Source: Hydrogenovibrio crunogenus (GTDB lineage Bacteria > Pseudomonadota > Gammaproteobacteria > Thiomicrospirales > Thiomicrospiraceae). From it: DNA of 64,000 nucleotides. This document shows positions 1 to 10,377 of this stretch, piece by piece. The stretch's first letter is position 1. Each line of letters begins with the position of its first letter. The stretch spans positions 372,001 to 436,000 of the forward strand of contig NZ_CP032096.1 in assembly GCF_004786015.1 (NCBI RefSeq). The letters run 5' to 3'. Both the position numbers and the translations under genes were made by a program. A model generated the notes under the pieces. The model searched no databases, was not told the DNA's origin, and saw nothing but the letters and a program-made list of their open reading frames with translations.

Positions 1-1
1 T

Positions 2-94
2 GAGGAAGCGGAAAAGCAAGAAGCTCAGTTACAGCAAACGCTTGATAAACATTTTAAAGGAAAGCAAAGAATTCCAAGTTCAAGAGTTAAATAG
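2..94 (+). CDS. C-terminal end of an unidentified protein (partial)
   Basis: An open frame enters from the left edge and stops at TAG 92-94, giving the last 30 residues of a protein. The tail is rich in Glu, Gln and Lys (begins EEAEKQEAQLQQ, ends PSSRVK) and looks helical or coiled-coil-like. The gene would converge on ispB, whose stop lies 16 bases away. The family cannot be recognised from this fragment, and the frame could be chance, though the lack of stops and the charged composition favour a real gene end. Confidence 0.4.
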   Translation, partial: EEAEKQEAQLQQTLDKHFKGKQRIPSSRVK

Positions 95-109
95 AATGAG
101 GCCGGTTTT

Positions 110-1075
110 TTAGTGGTTTCTTTGAACCGCTAAGTCCGCCAAAGATAATAACGCCTGTTTAATCTCAGAATCGTTCAGCGGAGCGAGAGCATCCTTAGCT
201 TTTTCAGCTTCTTGAGTCGCAACTTCTTGTGTGTATTGAATGGCGCCGGAGGTTTGAATGATGGACGTGACTTCTTTCAATAATTTAATGCCTTCGGTTT
301 CAATGGCTTTACGAATCAGTGACTTTTCTTCATCCGTTCCATTCTCAAGGACATAGATTAAAGGCAAAGTCGGTTTGCCTTCTGCTAAGTCATCTCCCAG
401 GTTTTTGCCAAGTTGATCAGCGTCAGCCATATAGTCCAGCGCATCATCAATGAGCTGGAAAGCTGCGCCAAGGTGACGACCGTAGGATGCAAAGGCGGAT
501 TCCAGTTCAGGTTTTTCAGCTAGGATAGGGCCTAATACAGTAGCCGCTTCAAATAATTTAGCGGTTTTTCGGTGAATCACTTCCATGTAGCGTTCGCTAG
601 TGGTGTCAGCATCATGGCAGTTAAGCAATTGGAGGACTTCTCCTTCTGCAATCACATTTGTGGTTTCAGACATGACTTCCATGATGCGCATAATGCCAGG
701 TTCCACCATCATTTCGAATGAACGAGAATACAAGAAATCCCCCACCAGTACGCTGGCAGCATTTCCCCAAACTTCATTCGCGGTTTGGTTACCGCGCCGG
801 GTTTCAGATTCATCTACGACATCATCATGTAATAAGGTGGATGTGTGAATGAATTCAATGACCGCAGCAAGGGTGAGATGATGTTTGCCTTGGTAGTCAC
901 AGGCGTGTGCGGATAATAAAACCAGTAAAGGGCGTAAACGCTTTCCGCCACTATTGATAATGTAGTGGCCAATTTGATTAATAAGAACCACATCGGAAGA
1001 CAGTTTAGACAGAATCAGTTGGTCAGTCGCCTCAATGTCATCCTGAATAAGTTTTCGAATCTGTGAAAGCGTCAT
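110..1075 (-). CDS. ispB: Octaprenyl diphosphate synthase IspB
   Basis: Trans-type polyprenyl synthase that condenses isopentenyl diphosphate onto farnesyl diphosphate to build the ubiquinone side chain. The 321-residue length fits the family. Both Asp-rich Mg-binding motifs are visible: DDVVD near residue 84 and DDALD near residue 211. The GGKRLRP substrate loop sits near residue 43. It is transcribed away from rplU, the usual ispB/rplU divergent arrangement in gammaproteobacteria. The product fits the ubiE-ubiJ-ubiB cluster at the other end of the window. The exact chain length made (C40 or another) cannot be read from sequence alone. Confidence 0.95.
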   Translation of the reverse strand: MTLSQIRKLIQDDIEATDQLILSKLSSDVVLINQIGHYIINSGGKRLRPLLVLLSAHACDYQGKHHLTLAAVIEFIHTSTLLHDDVVDESETRRGNQTANEVWGNAASVLVGDFLYSRSFEMMVEPGIMRIMEVMSETTNVIAEGEVLQLLNCHDADTTSERYMEVIHRKTAKLFEAATVLGPILAEKPELESAFASYGRHLGAAFQLIDDALDYMADADQLGKNLGDDLAEGKPTLPLIYVLENGTDEEKSLIRKAIETEGIKLLKEVTSIIQTSGAIQYTQEVATQEAEKAKDALAPLNDSEIKQALLSLADLAVQRNH

Positions 1076-1232
1076 AAGTCTAATAGGGGTATCATTGATT
1101 AGTTAAGACGCAAAGTTTAGTATGAAACGCTATAGATGCAAAGCTGTAAATGGTTTTTTTCAAGAAAAAACAGGGGCTTTGAGGCATTTTATCGCGTGAT
1201 AAAGTTTTTTTACAATTTATCCTGATTGGTGT

Positions 1233-1261
1233 TTGACCTAAAATAGAAAAGGTTATATAAT
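1233..1261 (+). promoter_or_regulatory. Sigma70-type promoter of rplU-rpmA
   Basis: TTGACC at 1233-1238 and a perfect TATAAT at 1256-1261 are separated by 17 bases, the optimal spacing. It lies 68 bases upstream of the rplU start in the ispB-rplU divergent gap. The rest of this 253-base gap holds a T-rich stretch but no other recognised feature. Confidence 0.8.
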
Positions 1262-1328
1262 CCCGCCTTTGCCGTTTCTGACGGTGTGAAAACAGAATTA
1301 ATGAAATTGAAACCGGGAGTTTCCAAGA

Positions 1329-1643
1329 ATGTATGCGGTAATTAAAACCGGTGGTAAGCAATATCGTGTTCGTGAAGGTCAAATTTTACGTGTCGAGTCC
1401 TTAGATGCAAACGAAGGCGACAAGGTTGAATTTGATCAAGTCATGATGGTTGGTGAAGGTGCAGATGTTAAAGTAGGTGCACCTCTTGTTGAAGGTGCAA
1501 AAGTTGCAGCAACCGTTAAAGCAAACGGTCGTGGTAAAAAAGTAACAATCATCAAGTTCCGTCGTCGTAAGAACAGATCACGTACTAAGCAAGGCCATCG
1601 TCAAAATTATACTGAAGTTGAAATTACAGGTATTTCAGCTTAA
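1329..1643 (+). CDS. rplU: 50S ribosomal protein L21
   Basis: L21 binds 23S rRNA in the large subunit. The 104-residue protein starts with the conserved [14 protein letters not shown] and carries the basic patch [17 protein letters not shown] near residues 76-94, typical of the family. The start is supported by a GGGAG Shine-Dalgarno-like stretch a few bases upstream. rpmA follows after 98 bases and the pair is presumably cotranscribed from the strong promoter at 1233-1261. Confidence 0.98.
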   Translation: MYAVIKTGGKQYRVREGQILRVESLDANEGDKVEFDQVMMVGEGADVKVGAPLVEGAKVAATVKANGRGKKVTIIKFRRRKNRSRTKQGHRQNYTEVEITGISA

Positions 1644-1741
1644 TTTTTTAAACTTGTTGTTATACAGTAAGTTTGGTCGATTAATTAAAACCTCGCATTA
1701 TTTCTGAGTAGGGAATAATCAGGTTAACAGGAGATGTCACC

Positions 1742-1999
1742 ATGGCTCATAAAAAGGCTGCAGGTAGTACTAAAAACGGTCGCGATTCTAATGCTAAGCG
1801 ATTAGGCGTTAAACGTTTTGGTGGTGAGCAAGTTCTAGCAGGAAGCATTATTGTTCGTCAACGTGGAACGAAGTTTCATGCGGGTGATAATGTTGGTCGC
1901 GGTAAAGACGATACTTTGTTTGCAAAAGCAACCGGTGAAGTTGCTTTCGTAACAAAAGGTAAGCCACTACGTACGTTCGTAACAATTAAAGCTGACTAA
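1742..1999 (+). CDS. rpmA: 50S ribosomal protein L27
   Basis: L27 reaches toward the peptidyl-transferase centre of the large subunit. The 85-residue protein begins [16 protein letters not shown], the canonical N terminus, with no Firmicutes-type cleavable leader. It also contains the GGEQVLAG and [12 protein letters not shown] signatures. An AGGAG site lies about 10 bases upstream. It is the second gene of the rplU-rpmA unit and ends just before a strong intrinsic terminator. Confidence 0.98.
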   Translation: MAHKKAAGSTKNGRDSNAKRLGVKRFGGEQVLAGSIIVRQRGTKFHAGDNVGRGKDDTLFAKATGEVAFVTKGKPLRTFVTIKAD

Positions 2000-2024
2000 T
2001 TAAATAGTCACAGACATTGTTATC

Positions 2025-2053
2025 AAAAGCCCCGCTGTGTCGGGGCTTTTTTA
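2025..2053 (+). terminator. Intrinsic terminator after rpmA
   Basis: AAAAGCCCCG and CGGGGCTTTT form a perfect stem around a CTGTGT loop, followed by a T run. It separates the ribosomal protein unit from obgE. Confidence 0.9.
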
Positions 2054-2155
2054 TTTCTAGGTTAAATGTTTTCTCTAAGCTAAAATAGGGTGCAAATAAT
2101 GCACCGAGCTGGATGTGTCCACGCTAGTTATGATTAGGGAAATAGGATTAAGGTC

Positions 2156-3196
2156 ATGCAATTTGTAGATGAAGCCAATATTCGGGTAGAAGCGGGGCGC
2201 GGTGGAAACGGCGTCGCAAGTTTTCGCCGTGAAAAATATATTCCATTCGGAGGTCCTAACGGGGGCGACGGAGGCGATGGTGGTAGTATTTATTTAATTG
2301 CTGACCGTAATATCAATACGTTGATTGATTTTCGTTATACTCGAGACTATAAAGCCCAGAACGGACAAGCCGGCATGGGGCAGCAAAAAACCGGGCGTGC
2401 AGGGCAAGACTTGATTATCCCTGTGCCGGAAGGAACGATTGTTCGAGATCTTGATACGCAGGAAGTGATTGGCGATCTGGTCGAGCACGGTCAAAAGTTA
2501 TTGGTGGCTCACGGTGGGCGTCATGGGTTAGGAAATGTGCACTTTAAGAGCAGTACCAATCGTACGCCACGTCAATGTACGCCTGGTGAACCTGGGGATG
2601 AACGCAACCTAGGGCTTGAACTGTCTGTGTTGGCCGATGTTGGGCTGTTAGGGATGCCAAATGCAGGGAAGTCGAGCCTGATTACCGCCGTTTCCGCTGC
2701 TCGTCCTAAGGTTGCGAATTACCCCTTTACAACGCTGTATCCGAACTTAGGGGTGGTGCGGGTCTCGCCTGAATCCAGTTTTGTGATTGCTGATATTCCA
2801 GGTTTGATTGAAGGTGCTTCGGAAGGCGCAGGCTTAGGGGTGCAGTTCTTGAAGCATTTGTCTCGTACCGGGCTGCTTTTACATGTGGTGGATATTGCCC
2901 CAATCGATGGAACGGATCCGGTTGAGTCGGTACATGTGATTGAGCAAGAATTGGAAAAGTACAGTGATGCCTTGGCGGGTAAAGAACGTTGGTTGGTTTT
3001 GAATAAGACCGACTTACTGTTAGAAGAAGAGGCTAATGAATTGTGTGATCAAATCGTCGAGCGTTTGAATTGGACAGGGCCGGTTTTTGCCATCTCAGCG
3101 GTGAACCGAGTGGGAACGGATGAGTTGGTGAAAGAAGTGGCCTATGGTTTAGAGCAAAATCGTTTAAAAGCTCAAGAACAAGCTGTTGAAGAGTAA
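2156..3196 (+). CDS. obgE: GTPase ObgE/CgtA
   Basis: Essential ribosome-associated GTPase involved in 50S assembly and stress signalling. The first ~160 residues are the glycine-rich Obg fold ([20 protein letters not shown]). The G domain follows with the P-loop GMPNAGKSS near residue 165, the G3 motif DIPGLIEGA and the NKTD motif. The 346-residue length is typical, and there is no long C-terminal extension. It follows rplU-rpmA, the usual neighbours, but a terminator lies between, so it probably has its own promoter. proB starts 10 bases after its stop and is probably cotranscribed. Confidence 0.96.
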   Translation: MQFVDEANIRVEAGRGGNGVASFRREKYIPFGGPNGGDGGDGGSIYLIADRNINTLIDFRYTRDYKAQNGQAGMGQQKTGRAGQDLIIPVPEGTIVRDLDTQEVIGDLVEHGQKLLVAHGGRHGLGNVHFKSSTNRTPRQCTPGEPGDERNLGLELSVLADVGLLGMPNAGKSSLITAVSAARPKVANYPFTTLYPNLGVVRVSPESSFVIADIPGLIEGASEGAGLGVQFLKHLSRTGLLLHVVDIAPIDGTDPVESVHVIEQELEKYSDALAGKERWLVLNKTDLLLEEEANELCDQIVERLNWTGPVFAISAVNRVGTDELVKEVAYGLEQNRLKAQEQAVEE

Positions 3197-3205
3197 GGAA
3201 GTATC

Positions 3206-4336
3206 GTGTTAACTCGATCAGATATCCATCAAAAATCACGCCGTTGGGTGGTTAAAATTGGCAGCGCCCTGTTAACCAATGATGGTCGTGGTCTGAATAA
3301 AGAGGCGATGGCGCAATGGGTATCCCAGATGGTGGCTTTACGTCAAAAAGGGATTGAGCTTGTGATTGTCTCTTCCGGTTCTGTGGCGGAAGGCATGCAG
3401 CGTCTGGGTTGGTCTAAAAGACCTTCTGAGCTGAACGAATTGCAAGCCGCTGCCGCGGTTGGGCAAATGGGCTTGGTGCAGGCATATGAATCTGAATTTG
3501 CTAAAAATGGGATTCATACCGCGCAAATCTTGATGACACATGATGATTTGTCTAACCGTGCGCGTTATTTGAATGCCTCGAATACTATTCAGACATTATT
3601 AGAGCATGGAGTTGTGCCGGTCATTAATGAGAATGATACAGTCGTGACTGATGAAATTCGCTTTGGAGATAATGATACGTTGGCGGCATTGACAGCGAAC
3701 TTAGTGTCGGCGGATGTGCTAGTGATTTTGACTGATCAAAATGGTCTATACAATGACAACCCGCGCACCAATCCGAATGCCGAGCTGATTTCCGAAGCGC
3801 AGGTCAGCCGAAAAGATATTGAAGCGATGGCCAGTTCTGAAGGCGGCAGTTTAGGAAAAGGCGGCATGTATACCAAAGTCATGGCGGCCAAACGCGCAGC
3901 TCGCTCTGGAACGGCAACCTTTATTGCTTCCGGGCGAGAAGATAATGTGTTGCCTCGATTGTTGGCGGGGGAATCACTGGGGACGTTGCTGATTCCTGAT
4001 TTAGAGCCTTTGACGGCTAAGAAGCGATGGTTGGCGGGGCATTTACAGGCTAAAGGTCAATTGGTGTTGGATGAAGGCGCGGTGAAAGCGTTGCAGTCTT
4101 CCGGTAAAAGTCTGTTGCCGATTGGCGTGAAAGACATGAGTGGTGAATTTCAACGTGGAGAAATGGTAATTTGCGTGAATGAAAAAAATCAGGAAGTTGC
4201 ACGAGGATTGGTGAATTATCCTTTTTTTGAAACGCAAAAGATCATGGGGCATCCGTCTTCGGAAATTAGCCAGTTGCTGGGTTATAGTGATGGTGAATTC
4301 TTGATTCATTGTGATAACTTGGTTCTAGTCGATTAG
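3206..4336 (+). CDS. proB: Glutamate 5-kinase ProB
   Basis: Phosphorylates glutamate to gamma-glutamyl phosphate, the first step of proline synthesis. The amino-acid-kinase domain fills residues ~10-255 ([33 protein letters not shown]). A C-terminal PUA domain (~280-370) gives the 376-residue long form typical of gammaproteobacteria. It starts at GTG 3206, preceded by AAGGAAG in the tail of the obgE unit. proA is not adjacent. A CCAGGCCTGG hairpin terminator follows. Confidence 0.95.
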   Translation: MLTRSDIHQKSRRWVVKIGSALLTNDGRGLNKEAMAQWVSQMVALRQKGIELVIVSSGSVAEGMQRLGWSKRPSELNELQAAAAVGQMGLVQAYESEFAKNGIHTAQILMTHDDLSNRARYLNASNTIQTLLEHGVVPVINENDTVVTDEIRFGDNDTLAALTANLVSADVLVILTDQNGLYNDNPRTNPNAELISEAQVSRKDIEAMASSEGGSLGKGGMYTKVMAAKRAARSGTATFIASGREDNVLPRLLAGESLGTLLIPDLEPLTAKKRWLAGHLQAKGQLVLDEGAVKALQSSGKSLLPIGVKDMSGEFQRGEMVICVNEKNQEVARGLVNYPFFETQKIMGHPSSEISQLLGYSDGEFLIHCDNLVLVD

Positions 4337-4341
4337 CGATT

Positions 4342-4366
4342 AAAACGGCCAGGCCTGGTCGTTTTT
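4342..4366. terminator. Hairpin terminator of proB containing the CCAGGCCTGG palindrome
   Basis: AAAACG-G-CCAGG and CCTGG-T-CGTTTT form a near-perfect hairpin with one G/T position, followed by a T run. The tip is CCAGGCCTGG at 4349-4358, one of the recurrent palindromes of this window. Confidence 0.75.
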
Positions 4367-4428
4367 GGATTTTCTTTTAAAATCTTCTTTTCTTACCCTT
4401 GAAAAATAAATTAACGTCACTATAAGGC

Positions 4429-4456
4429 TTGACAGTGATGAACCAATCTATAAAAT
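4429..4456 (+). promoter_or_regulatory. Promoter of groES-groEL
   Basis: TTGACA at 4429-4434 and TAAAAT at 4451-4456 have a 16-base spacer. The CIRCE operator starts 3 bases further on, so bound repressor would block the promoter. A CTTGAAA at about 4398 could be part of a sigma32 site, but no good -10 partner is evident. Confidence 0.7.
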
Positions 4457-4458
4457 AA

Positions 4459-4485
4459 TTAGCACTCTCGATGGTAGAGTGCTAA
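4459..4485 (+). promoter_or_regulatory. CIRCE operator (HrcA-binding site)
   Basis: TTAGCACTC, nine bases, then GAGTGCTAA: an exact match to the CIRCE consensus with the canonical 9-base spacer. CIRCE is bound by the HrcA repressor, whose activity depends on GroEL. This predicts HrcA control of the chaperonin operon in this organism. hrcA itself is not in the window. Confidence 0.95.
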
Positions 4486-4540
4486 TTATTGAAAATTTAG
4501 TAACTAAAACCATGAATTATCAAACTTTTAGGAGAATCCT

Positions 4541-4831
4541 ATGAATATAAAACCGTTACATGACCGAGTGGTCGTTCGTCAAGTTGAAGAACAAAAAGAA
4601 TCAACAGGCGGTATTTTGCTACCTGGTTCTGCACAAGAAAAAGAGAACTTAGGCGAAGTCGTGGCTGTAGGGCCAGGTAAAGCGGCGGATAATGGTTCAA
4701 TTATTCCAATGACTGTAAAAGTCGGCGATAAAGTGATGTTCGGTCAGTACTCTGGTCAAGAAGTGAAAGACGATGCTGGCAAACCACTTAAAGTGATGCG
4801 TGAAGACGATATCATCGCGATTGTAGAGTAA
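4541..4831 (+). CDS. groES: Co-chaperonin GroES
   Basis: Forms the heptameric lid of the GroEL folding chamber. The 96-residue protein begins MNIKPLHDRVVVR and contains the mobile loop STGGILLPGSAQEK near residues 22-35. It ends with the usual IIAIVE. An AGGAG site precedes the ATG. It is first in the groES-groEL operon, 40 bases from groEL, behind the CIRCE operator at 4459-4485. Confidence 0.98.
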   Translation: MNIKPLHDRVVVRQVEEQKESTGGILLPGSAQEKENLGEVVAVGPGKAADNGSIIPMTVKVGDKVMFGQYSGQEVKDDAGKPLKVMREDDIIAIVE

Positions 4832-4847
4832 TTAAGACATTCATTAA

Positions 4848-6512
<1,665 letters not shown>

Positions 6513-6584
6513 TTTAAATTGGCGCGTTTTGTGTGAATTAAATTCGCTGAAATGCTCAATTTAAAGTTCTGCTTAGAATCAAAG

Positions 6585-6608
6585 AGCCCGCTTTATGCGG
6601 GCTTTTTG
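6585..6608 (+). terminator. Intrinsic terminator of groES-groEL
   Basis: AGCCCGC and GCGGGCT pair around a TTTAT loop and run into a T tract. It is followed within ten bases by a second, much longer palindrome. Confidence 0.9.
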
Positions 6609-6613
6609 CTCTT

Positions 6614-6661
6614 AAATGCTTATCAAAAACAATCAGGCCTGGCTGTTTTTGATAAGCATTT
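6614..6661. repeat. 48-bp near-perfect palindrome with CAGGCCTGG at its centre
   Basis: The left and right halves are reverse complements over 18 outer bases (AAATGCTTATCAAAAACA on the left). Two mismatched positions follow, then the CAGGCCTG core. The CAGGCCTGG copy lies at 6634-6642. It sits between the groEL terminator and the GST gene and could act as a bidirectional terminator or a protein-binding site. Confidence 0.8.
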
Positions 6662-6686
6662 GTGACGGTAAAAGTAAGGTAACGGT

Positions 6687-7406
6687 ATGTCTGAATCTCA
6701 TCCAGTATTGTATTCCTATCGACGATGCCCCTATGCGATGCGTGCCAGAATGGGGTTGTATTTATCTGGTGTACAAGTGGAGCAACGTGAAATTGAATTT
6801 TGGGATAAGCCCGCTTCAATGTTAACGGCTTCTCCGAAAGGGACGGTCCCCGTACTGGTCTTGCAAGATGATAGTGTGGTGGAGGAAAGTTTCGATATTA
6901 TGCTCTGGGCATTATCTCAAAGAGATACGTATCAATGGCTGGACTCAAAAGGTGATTTGCCTTCAGAGCAGTCAGCTCTAGTGGAACAGTGTGACGAGGA
7001 ATTTAAACCTCACCTGGATCATTATAAATATGCCGACCGGTTTCCAGAAAAGTCAGCAAAACATTATCGTGCCCAAGGTGAGCGTTTTCTCCAGCATCTA
7101 GAAGATCAGTTGCAAGAGAATACTCATCAAGCAGGCGACCGGTATTTATTTGGCGCGAAGGTTAGCCTAGCAGACATTGCCATTTTTCCGTTTATTCGAC
7201 AGTTTGCCCATGTTGACAAAGAGTGGTTTGCGGCCGCAAGTTACCCGGCATTGCGTCAATGGTTAATACAGCTGATGGAATCGAATTACTTTAAGGCGAT
7301 TATGAAAAACCGTCCCAAGTGGGAAGTGGGTCACGTGCCTTTATGGTTGGATGAACCTGACTTGATGACAAAGGATCAATTCCGAAAAAAAGCACAAGGC
7401 TTGTAG
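6687..7406 (+). CDS. Glutathione S-transferase family protein
   Basis: Two-domain GST-like protein of 239 residues. The N-terminal thioredoxin fold (~4-80) has CPYAMRAR, a Cys-Pro-Tyr site as in glutaredoxin-like and omega-type GSTs, and the cis-Pro segment KGTVPVL. The all-helical C-terminal domain (~90-215) includes SLADIAIFPFIRQF, the family N-capping region. The substrate is unknown; thiol transfer or detoxification is an inference. The start follows AAGGTAACGGT. It stands alone between the groEL terminator and argC. Confidence 0.85.
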   Translation: MSESHPVLYSYRRCPYAMRARMGLYLSGVQVEQREIEFWDKPASMLTASPKGTVPVLVLQDDSVVEESFDIMLWALSQRDTYQWLDSKGDLPSEQSALVEQCDEEFKPHLDHYKYADRFPEKSAKHYRAQGERFLQHLEDQLQENTHQAGDRYLFGAKVSLADIAIFPFIRQFAHVDKEWFAAASYPALRQWLIQLMESNYFKAIMKNRPKWEVGHVPLWLDEPDLMTKDQFRKKAQGL

Positions 7407-7511
7407 ATCGAGAAACGAAAAGCCATTAGTGGTGATTGGCATTCAATGATAAAATGAACGCATTGATAAAATTTAAAGATGTGATTCATTTCACATGAAG
7501 TGGTTGAGAGA

Positions 7512-8564
7512 ATGGAAAAAACAAAAATCAAAATTGGTATCGTGGGTGGAACAGGCTATACCGGTGTAGAGCTGTTAAGAATCTTAGCAAGCCATCCGAA
7601 TGCAGACGTGGTGGCGATTACGTCTCGTAGCGAATCCGGGTTAAAGGTTGCCGATTTGTTTCCGAATTTGAGAGGTCATTATGATGGTTTGGCTTTCTCA
7701 GAACCTTCCGTAGAGGTTTTAAATGCTTGCGATATCGTTTTCTTTGCGACCCCGCATGGCGTTGCGATGGAGATGACGCCGAGTTTGATTGCTGCGGGCG
7801 TTAAGGTCATTGACTTGGCTGCCGATTTCCGGATTGAAGACATGCCGACTTGGACACAGTGGTATGGCTTGGAACACAGTTGTCCAGACATTATGACTCA
7901 AGTGGCTTATGGTCTACCTGAGTTGTTTCGAGAAGAGATTAAACAGGCAAAAGTCATCGCTAATCCAGGCTGTTATCCCACCAGTATTTTATTAGGGGCG
8001 ACACCTCTATTGAAAGCAGGCCTGGTCAGTTTTGATGCGGTTTTTGCCGATGGTAAGTCGGGCGTCAGCGGAGCGGGACGAGGCGCAAAGGTTGCGATGT
8101 TGGGCGCAGAAATGAGCGAAAGCTTCAAGGCTTATGGTGCAGCAGGACACCGTCATTTACCTGAAATGCAAGAAAAGTTCCAAAAGGCGACAGGGCAAGC
8201 GGTCGACTTAACGTTTGTGCCACACTTGGTGCCTATGGTCAGAGGAATGGAGTCGAGCATTTATATGACATTAACCCAAGATGTTTCAGAGGCTGAACTT
8301 CAATCGGTACTGGAAGCCGCTTATCAGGATGAACCCTTTGTGGATGTGATGCCACTCGGCAGTTTGCCTGAAACGCGAATGGTCAAAGGGTCAAACATGT
8401 GCCGCATCGCGGTTTATCGGCCCGCGGGCGGAAACAAAGTCGTGGTTTCTTCGGTGATTGATAACCTGGTGAAAGGAGCGGCCGGTCAAGCAGTTCAGAA
8501 TATGAATATCTTGTGCGACCTTCCTGAAACAACCGGATTGCAGCAGGTTGCCTTAATGCCTTAA
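7512..8564 (+). CDS. argC: N-acetyl-gamma-glutamyl-phosphate reductase ArgC
   Basis: NADPH-dependent reductase, third step of arginine synthesis. The N-terminal Rossmann motif [18 protein letters not shown] is clear. The catalytic Cys is in ANPGCYPTS near residue 150, and HRHLPEM with [11 protein letters not shown] follow in the dimerisation/catalytic region. I prefer ATG 7512; GTG 7500, four codons upstream in frame, is possible and neither has a well-placed Shine-Dalgarno. A CAGGCCTGG copy lies inside the gene at 8017-8025, encoding part of KAGLVS. Confidence 0.93.
   Translation: MEKTKIKIGIVGGTGYTGVELLRILASHPNADVVAITSRSESGLKVADLFPNLRGHYDGLAFSEPSVEVLNACDIVFFATPHGVAMEMTPSLIAAGVKVIDLAADFRIEDMPTWTQWYGLEHSCPDIMTQVAYGLPELFREEIKQAKVIANPGCYPTSILLGATPLLKAGLVSFDAVFADGKSGVSGAGRGAKVAMLGAEMSESFKAYGAAGHRHLPEMQEKFQKATGQAVDLTFVPHLVPMVRGMESSIYMTLTQDVSEAELQSVLEAAYQDEPFVDVMPLGSLPETRMVKGSNMCRIAVYRPAGGNKVVVSSVIDNLVKGAAGQAVQNMNILCDLPETTGLQQVALMP
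8017..8025. repeat. CAGGCCTGG copy inside argC
   Basis: Nine of ten bases of the recurrent CCAGGCCTGG palindrome (preceded by G), embedded in coding sequence with no surrounding hairpin. Confidence 0.6.
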
Positions 8565-8661
8565 AGAGGGTTGAGCAGAGATTCGCTTGAGTCTTTCGTG
8601 AAGATTTGGCGGGCTTTTGTTACAATTACATTTTAATAGACAATTATAGTAGGAGGCGATC

Positions 8662-9003
8662 ATGTCTGAAATGCCTACCCCAGTTAATTTTACCGAAGCA
8701 GCCGCTTCAAAAGTCAGTGGATTGATTCAAGATGAAGGGAATCCGGAACTGAAATTACGTGTGTACATCACCGGTGGTGGTTGCTCAGGGTTTCAGTATG
8801 GCTTTACGTTTGACGAGTCTCAAGCAGAAGATGATACCGTGGTTGAAAAAGACGGTGTTAAGCTAATGATCGATCCAATGAGTTTCCAGTATTTAATGGG
8901 CGCTAAAATCGATTACTTGGAAGACCTTCAAGGCGCTCGATTTGTCATCGAGAACCCAAATGCGACGACAACCTGTGGTTGTGGCTCTTCTTTCGGCGTT
9001 TAA
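8662..9003 (+). CDS. erpA: Iron-sulfur cluster insertion protein ErpA
   Basis: A-type carrier that delivers Fe-S clusters to apo-enzymes. The 113-residue protein has the three invariant cysteines in GGGCSGFQY (near residue 42) and TTCGCGSSF near the C terminus. The N-terminal [12 protein letters not shown] fits ErpA better than IscA. GTAGGAGGCG gives a strong Shine-Dalgarno. It is monocistronic, between argC and citrate synthase, and followed by a hairpin. Confidence 0.93.
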   Translation: MSEMPTPVNFTEAAASKVSGLIQDEGNPELKLRVYITGGGCSGFQYGFTFDESQAEDDTVVEKDGVKLMIDPMSFQYLMGAKIDYLEDLQGARFVIENPNATTTCGCGSSFGV

Positions 9004-9023
9004 TCTCTAAAACGCTTTAAACA

Positions 9024-9062
9024 AAAAGGCATTGCAGGTAAGAATTTTGCGTAATGCCTTTT
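9024..9062 (+). terminator. Likely intrinsic terminator of erpA
   Basis: AAAAGGCATT (9024-9033) pairs with AATGCCTTTT (9053-9062) around a 19-base loop with some internal pairing. The T run is short, so efficiency is uncertain. Confidence 0.6.
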
Positions 9063-9089
9063 AATCATTTTTCTTTGTTAGGGTAAATT

Positions 9090-10265
9090 ATGGAATATAT
9101 TCCTGGTTTAGCAGGCGTGCCTGCAACAGAGTCTGAAATCTCTTATATTGATGGTAATAAAGGGATTTTGACATATCGCGGTTATGACATTATGGAGCTG
9201 GCGGAATATTCTTCTTTTGAAGAAACCACGCTGCTGCTTTTGTTTGGAAATTTACCAACGGCTGATGAGTTAGCAGACTTTGAAAATAAGCTTCGTAATG
9301 CGCGTCGGGTTAAATATAACCTAAGAGAGATTATGAAGAATTTGCCAGCAACCACGCACCCCATGCATATGTTGCAAGTGGCTGTTGCCAGTTTGGCAAG
9401 TTTCTACCCGAGCACAGAGTATATGAAGGGTGGCACAGAAAACCAGGAATACATCAATGAAGTAACTGTGAATATCATTTCGCATATGGGAACGCTTGTC
9501 GCAATGTGGGAACACATGCGTAATGGATTTGACCCGATTGAGCCTCGTAAAGACCTTACCTACGCTGAAAACTTTTTATATATGGTGACCGGTGAGGAAC
9601 CTGATAAGGATTGGGCACGGTTGTTGGATGCTTGCTTGATCTTGCATGCGGAACACACCATTAATGCGTCAACCTTTACCACGATGGTGACCGGGTCGAC
9701 ATTGGCCAACCCTTGTTCGGTTATTTCTTCGGCAATTGCTTCATTGTCAGGCCCGTTGCATGGTGGAGCCAATCAGAAGGTGATTGAAATGCTGGATGAA
9801 ATTGGCACGCCTGAAAATGCTCGTCCTTATATTGAAAAGCGTTTGTCAGAAAAGAAGGTGATTTGGGGAATGGGGCACCGTGAGTATAAGACGAAAGACC
9901 CACGAGCTACTATCCTACAAAAACTGTCTTCGGAGTTATTACAAAAGAAAAGCGATGCAGGTTCTTTAAGCAAAGCGTTTGCAACCGCGATGGAAGTGGA
10001 GCGTGTGTGCGAAGAATTGTTAGGACATAAAGGGGTGTATCCGAACGTCGATTTTTATTCGGGTATTTTGTATAAGGAAATGGGCTTTGACGCGGGACTG
10101 TTTACGCCGATTTTTGCGGTCGCACGTTCAGCTGGCTGGATGGCGCACTGGCGTGAACAGTTGCAAAACAATAAGATTTTCCGACCGACTCAAATATACA
10201 CAGGCGCAGGTAACTCTTGCTACCTGCCAATGGAAAAAAGAAGTCAACAGAAATCCATGCCCTAG
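9090..10265 (+). CDS. gltA: Citrate synthase
   Basis: Condenses oxaloacetate and acetyl-CoA to citrate. The 391-residue protein shows the catalytic set: His in LHGGANQKV (~residue 227), His in WGMGHREYKT (~267) and Asp in NVDFYSG (~322). The N terminus IDGNKGILTYRGYDI is typical of hexameric-type bacterial citrate synthases. It lacks the longer N-terminal extension of the E. coli enzyme. In an autotroph this enzyme would mainly feed biosynthesis; that is an inference. Confidence 0.93.
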   Translation: MEYIPGLAGVPATESEISYIDGNKGILTYRGYDIMELAEYSSFEETTLLLLFGNLPTADELADFENKLRNARRVKYNLREIMKNLPATTHPMHMLQVAVASLASFYPSTEYMKGGTENQEYINEVTVNIISHMGTLVAMWEHMRNGFDPIEPRKDLTYAENFLYMVTGEEPDKDWARLLDACLILHAEHTINASTFTTMVTGSTLANPCSVISSAIASLSGPLHGGANQKVIEMLDEIGTPENARPYIEKRLSEKKVIWGMGHREYKTKDPRATILQKLSSELLQKKSDAGSLSKAFATAMEVERVCEELLGHKGVYPNVDFYSGILYKEMGFDAGLFTPIFAVARSAGWMAHWREQLQNNKIFRPTQIYTGAGNSCYLPMEKRSQQKSMP

Positions 10266-10287
10266 TGTGTGTATGGCTAACCCCTTT

Positions 10288-10314
10288 AAAAAACCGCTTA
10301 AAAGCGGTTTTTTT
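10288..10314. terminator. Terminator between convergent gltA and anmK
   Basis: AAAAAACCGCTT and AAGCGGTTTTTT form a perfect 12-base inverted repeat with T tracts on both strands. It can terminate transcription from either side. Confidence 0.85.
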
Positions 10315-10358
10315 GGTTTAGGAATTTATATTTTCTTCGGTAAACAAGTCTAAATTGC

Positions 10359-10368
10359 CCAGGCCTGG
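10359..10368. repeat. CCAGGCCTGG palindrome between gltA and anmK
   Basis: Exact 10-bp copy, extended to TTGCCCAGG/CCTGGGCAA (18-bp perfect palindrome). It lies just beyond the anmK stop and downstream of the shared gltA/anmK terminator. Confidence 0.85.
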
Positions 10369-10377
10369 GCAAATTTA

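Noticed and set aside
4398-4425. Sigma32 promoter before groES
   Set aside because: CTTGAAA resembles a -35 but no CCCCAT-like -10 follows at the right distance; the TTGACA/TAAAAT promoter next to CIRCE is better.
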